Shown here piece by piece: positions 9,043 to 15,150 of a stretch of DNA of 64,000 nt. A program made the translations under genes and the position numbers. The DNA comes from Massilia phyllostachyos. Its GTDB lineage: Bacteria; Pseudomonadota; Gammaproteobacteria; Burkholderiales; Burkholderiaceae_D. The stretch's first letter is position 1. Every line of letters starts with the position of its first letter. The notes beneath the pieces were generated by a model. The model had not been told where the DNA came from. It saw only the letters and a list, made by a program, of their open reading frames with translations, and did no database searches. The stretch is taken from assembly GCF_021044825.1 (NCBI RefSeq), contig NZ_JAJNOC010000003.1, positions 372,001 through 436,000 of the forward strand, written 5' to 3'.

Positions 9043-9270
9043 GTGCCGGCCGGTAAACTGTAACCATCGAACACAGGGGAGGATTGCTCGGCTATAGTGA
9101 CGATCCGCCGCCGCGCTACCGCGCTAAATCCCTTGGCCAGTCTGTGCAAGATCAAACCTGCAACTTTTGCACTTTCAATACGAAATCATTCACTTAGAAA
9201 GAACTCTTCAGAATTTACTTTAAGTGTGTGAAGAGCTCTGCTAGCATCCTTCGCTCGGATGGAGGAATGC

Positions 9271-9501
9271 ATGGCTGAGCAAACCAGGGATGATGTGCGC
9301 AGGGACGTCACCACGGCCGGTTTCGTGGATGAGGGCTTGAAACTGTGCAGGCGGTATGGCTTGCATCCGGCCTTGTTGTTCATGGAAGAGGTCGGGGTGC
9401 CGCGGCCCGTTGCGCTCAGGGTGCTGTGCTCGCCCGATCACTTCCGCCAGCGCGATCGGCGCCGCACGCCACGCTCGCCGCTGCACTCCTGCGTGGCCTG
9501 A
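9271..9501 (+). CDS. Small hypothetical protein
   Basis: A 76-residue ORF starting MAEQTRDDVRRD. The ATG at 9271 is 5 bases after a GGAGG, which is better than the upstream in-frame ATG at 9259. The protein is soluble, with a basic Arg-rich C-terminus. The middle (GLKLCRRYGLHPALLFMEEVGVPRPVALRVL) could form two helices of a small regulatory or DNA-binding fold, but I recognise no family. The ribosome-binding site and isolated position support a real gene. Function unknown. Confidence 0.55.
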   Translation: MAEQTRDDVRRDVTTAGFVDEGLKLCRRYGLHPALLFMEEVGVPRPVALRVLCSPDHFRQRDRRRTPRSPLHSCVA

Positions 9502-9516
9502 AGCAGGCCACCGCAA

Positions 9517-9666
9517 TTACTCGGCGGCGCCCGCGCATCGCTCCCGGGCCATATCCCAGCGTCCGCCACGGTCCAGGCAACTGTCTATCTGCAGCTGGTT
9601 CCAGGCCCACAGGCCAAGGGCAAGCAGCAGTAGCAATAGCACGGCCGACGTCAAACGTCGTCGCAT
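9517..9666 (-). CDS. Small exported or membrane-anchored protein with Cys pair
   Basis: A 49-residue ORF. MRRRLTSAV is followed by a run of leucines (a clear signal anchor, residues 5-22), then a short periplasmic tail with IDSCLDRGGRWDMARERC. Two cysteines bracketing a GGRWD core recur in tiny exported proteins of proteobacteria. It lies just downstream of the GFA gene on the same strand (5 bp after its stop) and probably belongs to the phaM-GFA transcript. Function unknown. The translation was made by hand from the complement. Confidence 0.6.
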   Translation of the reverse strand: MRRRLTSAVLLLLLLALGLWAWNQLQIDSCLDRGGRWDMARERCAGAAE

Positions 9667-9671
9667 GATGG

Positions 9672-10064
9672 TCAATCCTCGCTGCGGCCTGAGGCCTCCC
9701 GGTTGCGCGCGTAATGGTGGACGAGCGGAAATTCCGGCAGCCAGGACTCGCGCCGGACGATCCAGTTTTCGTAAGTCGGCATCAACTGGTCCGGCGCGTC
9801 GAGGATGCCCAGGTGAACCTCGATTTCATCCTCGCTGCGGCCGAAGACGGAGGAGCCGCAGCGCGGGCAGAAATGGCGTCCCTGGTAGTCGCGGGTCTCG
9901 CCGGTGATCGTCACTGCGCTCTCGGGGAAGATTGCCGCGGCATAGAACAGCGCGCCATGGTGCTTGCGGCAGTCGAGGCAATGGCACAGGCCCACCCGGT
10001 AGGGGCGGCCGGACGTTTCCAGCCGCACGTCGCCGCACAGGCAGCCGCCGGTGAGCCTGTCCAT
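9672..10064 (-). CDS. GFA-family (CENP-V/GFA domain) zinc protein
   Basis: A 130-residue protein of the glutathione-dependent formaldehyde-activating enzyme-like fold. The metal-binding pattern is complete: GGCLCGDVR near residue 7, CHCLDCRKHHG near 28 and HFCPRCGSSVFGR near 65. Members bind structural and catalytic zinc. The formaldehyde-glutathione role is proven for few, so only the family is assigned. The start at 10064 is 8 bp after the phaM stop on the same strand, suggesting co-transcription. Confidence 0.9.
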   Translation of the reverse strand: MDRLTGGCLCGDVRLETSGRPYRVGLCHCLDCRKHHGALFYAAAIFPESAVTITGETRDYQGRHFCPRCGSSVFGRSEDEIEVHLGILDAPDQLMPTYENWIVRRESWLPEFPLVHHYARNREASGRSED

Positions 10065-10072
10065 CGGCGGGC

Positions 10073-10747
10073 TCAAGCCTTGCCGACCTTGGTGCGCGGG
10101 TTCTTGCCGACCCGGGCGCCGTGTACCGGTGGATTGGCCGGCGCGCTTTCCGGCGCGCCGCCCGACACGTCCAGCGGCGAGCCGCCCCGGGCCTTGGGTT
10201 CGGCGGGCGGCTTGTCCGCGGCGCCGTCGGCCGCGCCGTTTGCTGCCGGCATGGCCGTTGCGACCGCCTGGCGGAACTGATCTTGCAACATATTCCACCA
10301 CGCAACCGCGGCGGGCATGGCCGCATTGGCTTGGGATGCATCGGGCGCGGCTGCCGCGCCGTCCGGTGCGGCGGACGCCGGGGGCGCCGGCGGCGTCATG
10401 GCCGACTGGGCGAAGAATTGCGAGAAGGGCTGGGCCAGCGCCGGGTCGGCGCCCGCGCGCTGCATCGCCTGCGCCATGCTGTCGCCCATCGCCTTCAGGG
10501 TCGCCAGGGTGCCGCGCTGCACTTCCAGCGCCTGGATGGTCCCGCGCAGCATGCCCAGGTTCAGGTTGAGCCAGGATTCGACGGCCTTGAGGTCGGCGAT
10601 CTTCTTGTCCAGCTCTTCGGTGGACAGGCCGGCGCCGCCCATGCCCGGCGCGGTCACGCCCGGGACGTGCATGCCGCCCCACAGGTTCTTCACGAATTCC
10701 AGGGTGTCGGTCATTCCGGCGGCATTCGGGATTGGCGGCTTGAGCAT
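10073..10747 (-). CDS. phaM: PhaM-type polyhydroxyalkanoate granule regulatory protein
   Basis: A 224-residue protein. The N-terminal TDTLEFVKNLWGGM and the helix ESWLNLNLGMLRGTIQALEVQ match PhaM of betaproteobacteria, which activates the PHA synthase PhaC and links PHA granules to the nucleoid. The middle is Ala/Pro-rich and of low complexity. The C-terminus (NPRTKVGKA) is basic but much shorter than the Lys-rich DNA-binding tails of some homologues, so nucleoid binding may be weaker. The ATG at 10747 follows a GGAGA; an upstream start at 10816 lacks support. No phaC or phaP is in the window. Confidence 0.82.
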   Translation of the reverse strand: MLKPPIPNAAGMTDTLEFVKNLWGGMHVPGVTAPGMGGAGLSTEELDKKIADLKAVESWLNLNLGMLRGTIQALEVQRGTLATLKAMGDSMAQAMQRAGADPALAQPFSQFFAQSAMTPPAPPASAAPDGAAAAPDASQANAAMPAAVAWWNMLQDQFRQAVATAMPAANGAADGAADKPPAEPKARGGSPLDVSGGAPESAPANPPVHGARVGKNPRTKVGKA

Positions 10748-10862
10748 CGGTCTTCTCCGGGTGGGTGAATCCCAAGCGTAGCAGATAAATAACAGGCGCA
10801 CCAAGGTGGCACGCAAGCCTGCCCGGCAGCATGCCTGCGGCGCTCAGGCTACACTAGCGGGT

Positions 10863-11975
10863 ATGCGTTCCCCTTTTTCTCCCCAGCGATGGCGCGCGCT
10901 GGTGTTCGGCACGCTGGTCGTGCTGGTGCACTGGCTGGCGCTGGGCTGGCTCACCGCCGGCACCCAGGGCCTGGCGCTGCCGATGCGCGATGGCGAAGGG
11001 CTGGTGAGCGTGGCAGAGCTGCTGCCGATGCAGGCCGCTCCGGCGCCGGCGCCTGACTTCGCGCCACCGCCGCCGCCGAAGATGGCGCAGCCGCCCTTGC
11101 CGGACTTCGAGCCGCTGCCGTCGAATATGGTGGTGCAGGATGCGATCGCGCCGCCGGCAACGCCGCCCGGCCCGCCCGCGCCGCCGCCGGAAGCGCCGCC
11201 CGCGCCCGATGCGGCGCCGGCCATCGCCGCGGCCGCACCCGTCCTCCTGCCGTCCGCGGAAGGGGAGGCGGCCCCGGTCGTCCATACGATCCGCCGCTAC
11301 AAGGTCGACGTGCCGCCGCCGGCCGATATCACCTACGAGGTGGCGCGCAAGGACGCCGACGGCACCACCTGGAGCGGCGAAGCGAAGCTGGCGTGGCAGC
11401 TGGCGGAGCAGGGTTACCGGATGCGCTTCGAGGCCGGCATCAAGGTCGTGTTCGCGCGCGTGAACCTGGTGGTGCTGACCAGCGAAGGCCACGTCGGCAA
11501 CACCGGCTTCGCGCCGGTGACGATGACGGAAAAGCGCCGCGGCCGCTCGCAGACCGCGACCCATTTCGACTGGCCCGCGAACCGGGTCACCTTCTCGGCG
11601 TCCGAGGCCAGGTACGACCTGCTGCCCGGCGCCCAGGACAAGGCCACGGTGCCGCTGCAGCTGGCGGCGATCGCGCGCGGCGACGCGGCCCAGCTCACCG
11701 GCGACATCGACATGTTCGTCGGCGAGGAGCGCTACGGTTCCGTCTACACCTTCAACGTCGTCGGTCCCGAGGAGATCGACACCCCGGTCGGGCGCCTGCA
11801 GACGGTGCGCATCGCGCGTCCGCCGAAGCAGGGCTCGTACAAATCGCGGCTCGACATCTGGCTGTCGCCCGCCCATGGCTGGATCCCCGTGAAGATCCAG
11901 AGCAGCGAAGCCAATGGGGCGGTGACCATCCAGACCGTCAGGCACATCGACATGAACAAGACAGGAAGCACATGA
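10863..11975 (+). CDS. DUF3108 protein with N-terminal membrane anchor and Pro-rich linker
   Basis: A 370-residue protein. It has one transmembrane helix (about residues 12-34), then a proline/alanine-rich linker (about 60-135) like the periplasm-spanning part of TonB, then a beta-rich DUF3108 domain (from about 140, KVDVPPPADITYEVARKDADG). It is probably an inner-membrane-anchored periplasmic protein of unknown function. Its stop overlaps the start of the next gene in ATGA (11972-11975), indicating translational coupling. The start at 10863 is chosen because it directly precedes the anchor helix. Confidence 0.8.
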   Translation: MRSPFSPQRWRALVFGTLVVLVHWLALGWLTAGTQGLALPMRDGEGLVSVAELLPMQAAPAPAPDFAPPPPPKMAQPPLPDFEPLPSNMVVQDAIAPPATPPGPPAPPPEAPPAPDAAPAIAAAAPVLLPSAEGEAAPVVHTIRRYKVDVPPPADITYEVARKDADGTTWSGEAKLAWQLAEQGYRMRFEAGIKVVFARVNLVVLTSEGHVGNTGFAPVTMTEKRRGRSQTATHFDWPANRVTFSASEARYDLLPGAQDKATVPLQLAAIARGDAAQLTGDIDMFVGEERYGSVYTFNVVGPEEIDTPVGRLQTVRIARPPKQGSYKSRLDIWLSPAHGWIPVKIQSSEANGAVTIQTVRHIDMNKTGST

Positions 11976-12730
11976 TGCACACACGTTTCACACTCAAACA
12001 GGGCAGCGTCGCGCTGCTCCTCGCCTGCGCGTTCGGCGCGGCGGTGGCGCAGGATGCGCCGGCCAGCGCCAAGCGCCCCTTCGAACTGCCGCCGTCGGCC
12101 GACCTGCACTATGAACTGCAGGCGCGCCAGCGCGGCTTCGGCCTGAAGGGCGAAGCCATCGTCACCTGGCGCGCCGGCGACGGCAAATACAGCATCGGCG
12201 CCGAATCGAAGGTGCCGGTGCTGGGCACCATCACCGACGACCGCAGCAGCGGCGCCATCGACGCCTGGGGCCTGGCGCCCGCCGAATTCGTCGAGAAGCG
12301 CATGCGCAAGGACCCGACCACGGCGACCTTCGATCGCGGCGCGAAGTCGCTGAGCTTCAGCGAGAGCAAGCAGGTGTATCCGCTCAAGGGCGGGGAACAG
12401 GACCGGGTGTCGATCACCTGGCAGCTGGCCGCGGTGGCGCGGGCGGCGGGGGACAAGTTCAAGGCCGGGTCGAAATGGCCGTTCTTCGTGGCTGGGCGGC
12501 GCGATGCCGAGAGCTGGGTGTTCGAGGTGGTGCGGCGCGAGAAGGTGAAGACCGGGCTGGGGGAGGTCGATGCGGTGCTGGTGTCGCGCCTGCCGGTGGC
12601 GGACAAGAAGGACCAGTCGCTGGAGGTGTGGCTGGCGCCGCAGCATGAGTGGTATCCGGTCAAGCTGCGCTACCAGGAAGGGGAGAAGGAAGCGATCGAC
12701 CAGACCCTCAGTACGGTAACAAAACGTTAA
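11972..12730 (+). CDS. DUF3108 periplasmic protein (second copy)
   Basis: A 252-residue protein with a signal peptide (cleavage likely near AVAQDAPA, residues 20-27) and a DUF3108 domain. The opening FELPPSADLHYELQARQRG parallels PPPADITYEV of the gene upstream, so the two are diverged tandem paralogues. It lacks the membrane anchor and Pro-rich linker, so one copy is anchored and the other soluble. The ATG at 11972 overlaps the previous stop and follows AGGAAG. Function unknown. Confidence 0.85.
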   Translation: MMHTRFTLKQGSVALLLACAFGAAVAQDAPASAKRPFELPPSADLHYELQARQRGFGLKGEAIVTWRAGDGKYSIGAESKVPVLGTITDDRSSGAIDAWGLAPAEFVEKRMRKDPTTATFDRGAKSLSFSESKQVYPLKGGEQDRVSITWQLAAVARAAGDKFKAGSKWPFFVAGRRDAESWVFEVVRREKVKTGLGEVDAVLVSRLPVADKKDQSLEVWLAPQHEWYPVKLRYQEGEKEAIDQTLSTVTKR

Positions 12731-12756
12731 CGCTTTTTTATTGTTACCCCGGAGAC

Positions 12757-12842
12757 CGTCGCACCTGCGAAGTCCGGTGCCCAATTTCGCTGAGCAGTCG
12801 GTACGCATGCAAAATTAGGTTCCGGCCTACGCCGGAACGACG
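12757..12842. repeat. REPIN-like element
   Basis: Two GC-rich 25-bp arms (12757-12781 and 12818-12842) in imperfect inverted orientation flank a 36-bp spacer containing GCTGAGCAGTCGGTACGCA. The spacer is clearly homologous to the one in the perfect element at 57508-57594, so both are copies of one mobile repeat. Confidence 0.65.
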
Positions 12843-12971
12843 TGCTTTTAAACGTGGGGAAAGCATACTTCACCGCTTCCTAGTTGCATAAAACGCAATT
12901 TCAAACTGTGTCTTTCCTGCAATAGCAACCCCTTTGGCGCCCCGCCAAACTGCTAATTGCCCACCCTAAAC

Positions 12972-12980
12972 TGCTATACT
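12972..12980 (+). promoter_or_regulatory. Candidate extended -10 promoter of the SMC-like operon
   Basis: TGCTATACT fits the TGn-TATAAT extended -10 pattern, 55 bp before the ATG at 13035. No good -35 lies at 17 bp, which extended -10 promoters tolerate. Confidence 0.4.
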
Positions 12981-12988
12981 GGCGCCCC

Positions 12989-13012
12989 CGCGGACGGCAG
13001 AGCACGTCCGCG
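12989..13012 (+). promoter_or_regulatory. Leader hairpin in the SMC-like operon 5' UTR
   Basis: CGCGGACG (12989-12996) and CGTCCGCG (13005-13012) form a perfect 8-bp inverted repeat with an 8-nt loop. It sits between the proposed -10 and the start codon, so it could be an operator or an RNA hairpin. Confidence 0.4.
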
Positions 13013-13034
13013 CGCAGATGAACGGTACCTCTAC

Positions 13035-14432
13035 ATGATCGACAACCTGGCCGGCGCGGCGCTCGCCGCAGATTCCCGCATTACCGCCGAATTGACCCCT
13101 GCGGAAGACGACCCCTTACAGGCGCACTTCCAGAACGGCGTCGCGCCCGACGAGATCGAGCAGGTCTATCACCTCAAGCGCGCGCAGCCGATGCTGTCGG
13201 CGTTCACGGCCCTGTTCCACGGCACCCAGGACGGCGTGCTGGTGCGCCTGCTGGTCCTGCGCGAGCTGGCCAGCGACACCGCCACCTCGAGCTTCTCGCG
13301 CGCCGACATCAACAACAAGCTGGCCTACCTGATCCCGGAAAGCCTGGAGACCGTCCTGAACCGCCTGCGCGGCCACGGCCTGCTGGCCTGGGATGCGCCG
13401 AGCGCCGTCTACCGCATCACGCCGCTGGCGCGCAATGTGCTGTCGGCGCTGGACACCCTGATCGCCCTGGCCAAGCCGGAAGAAGACGACGCCGAGATGG
13501 GCTTCCTGCTGTCGCAGGTGGCCGGCGCCCAGGCCGTGGGCGGGGTGACCGTCGAGCAGCTGCGCCACCTGCTGGGCCGCCTGGTGGAACTCACCGAGGA
13601 GTTCCGCGATGCGATCGCCTCCGGTTCCGAATTCCGCCTGCGCACCTCGCAGGCGAAGTGGCACATGGCCTGCGACTGGGTCGAGAAGGGCTCCGTGATC
13701 CTGCGCGCCATCACGCAAGACCCGGCCGCCGACTCGGCCACCCACCGCGCCGCCCAGGCCATCGGCCGCGCACAAAGCGCGCTGCTGAACATGCAGGGCA
13801 TGTTCTCGCGCGCCCTGAACCAGATCGAGCGCCAGCGCGTGCACCTGGGCCAGTCCGGCCTGTCGACCACCGACGTGAAACGCTGGCTGCTGGCCCACGA
13901 AGACCTGGCCAGCCTGGCCGAGGATGCGATCGACCGCCCGGTGGTGCCGCTGTTCGGCACGCCGGCCGAGATGATCGACGTGGCCGAGACCGAGCTGCTG
14001 CTCGAGCGCGTGACCTCGACCGGCCCCAAGGGCCTGCCGAGCGGCCAGGATGCGCCGCTCACCGTGAACGACAACCCGGCCATGCAGGCGGAACTGAACG
14101 ACTGGATCAACAAGCTGGCCGACTTCGCCAACCTCGGCAACTTCCCGGAATTCTCGGACAGCGGCCCGAAGAAGGTGGCGCTGCACGAGTCGCTGCTGCC
14201 GGCGTCCTTCGCCGTCGCCTCCTACCGCGCCTCGCTGCTGCCGCTGCTGGGCGACGCGGCCGAGGCCAGCCTGCAGGGCGCGACCGCCGAGCTGGCGCGC
14301 CTGCCGGTGAAGTTCGAGCCGACGGACAGCATGATCCAGCTCGACGACCCCGAAGTGGCGGCCATGTCGATCGCCACCCTCTCACTGAATCTGGACCTCG
14401 ATGGTCCTCAAGGCGGACCCCAAGATGAATGA
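13035..14432 (+). CDS. Kleisin-like subunit of an SMC complex (MukF/MksF/JetA-like)
   Basis: A 466-residue, mostly helical, cytoplasmic protein. The N-terminal part (about 40-140) reads as a winged helix: VRLLVLRELASDTATSS, then ADINNKLAYLIPESLETVL, RLRGHGLLAWDA and YRITPLARNVL. A long helical region (about 165-300) and a C-terminal domain follow, as expected of a kleisin that bridges ATPase heads. It is the first gene of a three-gene operon ending in an SMC-like ATPase, and that context drives the call. An upstream TTG start at 12957 has no support. Its last codons overlap the start of the next gene (ATGAATGA). The assignment rests on size, predicted fold and gene order, not detectable motif identity. 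Confidence 0.65.
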   Translation: MIDNLAGAALAADSRITAELTPAEDDPLQAHFQNGVAPDEIEQVYHLKRAQPMLSAFTALFHGTQDGVLVRLLVLRELASDTATSSFSRADINNKLAYLIPESLETVLNRLRGHGLLAWDAPSAVYRITPLARNVLSALDTLIALAKPEEDDAEMGFLLSQVAGAQAVGGVTVEQLRHLLGRLVELTEEFRDAIASGSEFRLRTSQAKWHMACDWVEKGSVILRAITQDPAADSATHRAAQAIGRAQSALLNMQGMFSRALNQIERQRVHLGQSGLSTTDVKRWLLAHEDLASLAEDAIDRPVVPLFGTPAEMIDVAETELLLERVTSTGPKGLPSGQDAPLTVNDNPAMQAELNDWINKLADFANLGNFPEFSDSGPKKVALHESLLPASFAVASYRASLLPLLGDAAEASLQGATAELARLPVKFEPTDSMIQLDDPEVAAMSIATLSLNLDLDGPQGGPQDE

Positions 14433-15141
14433 CGACGCACAAATCCTGATCGCGCGCCTGCTGACGCACCAGACCCTGCGCCGCGACGACAAGATGGTCA
14501 AGCGCGCGCTGTCGGACGAAGCCTTCCGTATCGAGATCGACAAGCGCCTGCTGGAATCCGGCCTCAAATTGCTGGATAACGTCTACGCCGACCACGTGAC
14601 CATCGCCCTGCACCGCAACGTCGAGCCGAAGATCTTCGGGGCCAAGGACATCTGGCAGAACAATAATTTCGGCCTGACCCGCGACGGCGTGGCCCTGCTG
14701 GTGGTGCTGTGGGCGCAGATCATCCTCCCGAAGCGCGAGCGCCAGGAGACCCACGTCACGGTGAGCGACGACCAGACCGACATGTTCGACAAGGACGCGC
14801 CGATCCCGCGCGCCGAGGACACCTCGATCGGCATCTCCTACACCGCGCTGCTGTCCGACTTCGGCGACAAGCTGGGCAAGAAGACGCGCATGGACATGAA
14901 CCTGGGCGTGCTGTCCAAACTCGGCTTCATCGAGCGCCGCGGCGACGTGATCCTGGAAGGCCCGCTGCTGGACCTGATGATGGACACCGACGTGCTGAAG
15001 GAACGCATCATCAACGGCGCGCTGGCCGAGGTGTTCAAGCGCGCCCCGCTGGCCGCGGCCCCGCGCCGCATCTCTACCGATAACGACGCCGCGAACGACG
15101 CCGTCGTCGAAGCTGCAGACGACGCCGAAACCCCGAACTAA
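14425..15141 (+). CDS. MukE/MksE/JetB-like small subunit of an SMC complex
   Basis: A 238-residue protein with tandem winged-helix character: an N-terminal helical segment (ILIARLLTHQTLRRDDKMV), a central RDGVALLVVLWAQIILP helix, and a winged helix near 135-190 (ISYTALLSDFGDKLGKKTR, then LGVLSKLGFIERRGDVIL). The tail is acidic and Ala/Asp-rich. The KITE-type subunit in MukBEF, MksBEF and Wadjet has this size, fold and middle position. The ATG at 14425 overlaps the previous stop by 8 bp and has AAGGCGG upstream; an ATG at 14401 lacks a ribosome-binding site. It likely binds the kleisin. The annotation is by operon and fold inference. Confidence 0.65.
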   Translation: MNDDAQILIARLLTHQTLRRDDKMVKRALSDEAFRIEIDKRLLESGLKLLDNVYADHVTIALHRNVEPKIFGAKDIWQNNNFGLTRDGVALLVVLWAQIILPKRERQETHVTVSDDQTDMFDKDAPIPRAEDTSIGISYTALLSDFGDKLGKKTRMDMNLGVLSKLGFIERRGDVILEGPLLDLMMDTDVLKERIINGALAEVFKRAPLAAAPRRISTDNDAANDAVVEAADDAETPN

Positions 15142-15150
15142 GGTAGCCCC

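Larger units (their letters stand above)
12731..13034. other. 304-bp intergenic region before the SMC-like operon
   Basis: It holds the arm TTGTTACC (12741-12748), which pairs with GGTAACAA at the end of the DUF3108 gene, then a REPIN-like element (12757-12842), an A/T-richer stretch, an extended -10 promoter motif near 12972 and a leader hairpin at 12989-13012. No ORF here looks coding. A TTG-initiated extension of the next gene to 12957 is not supported. Confidence 0.5.

Noticed and set aside
12957..13034. N-terminal extension of the kleisin-like gene from a TTG
   Set aside because: It would place coding sequence over the TATACT motif and the leader hairpin, and no ribosome-binding site precedes it.
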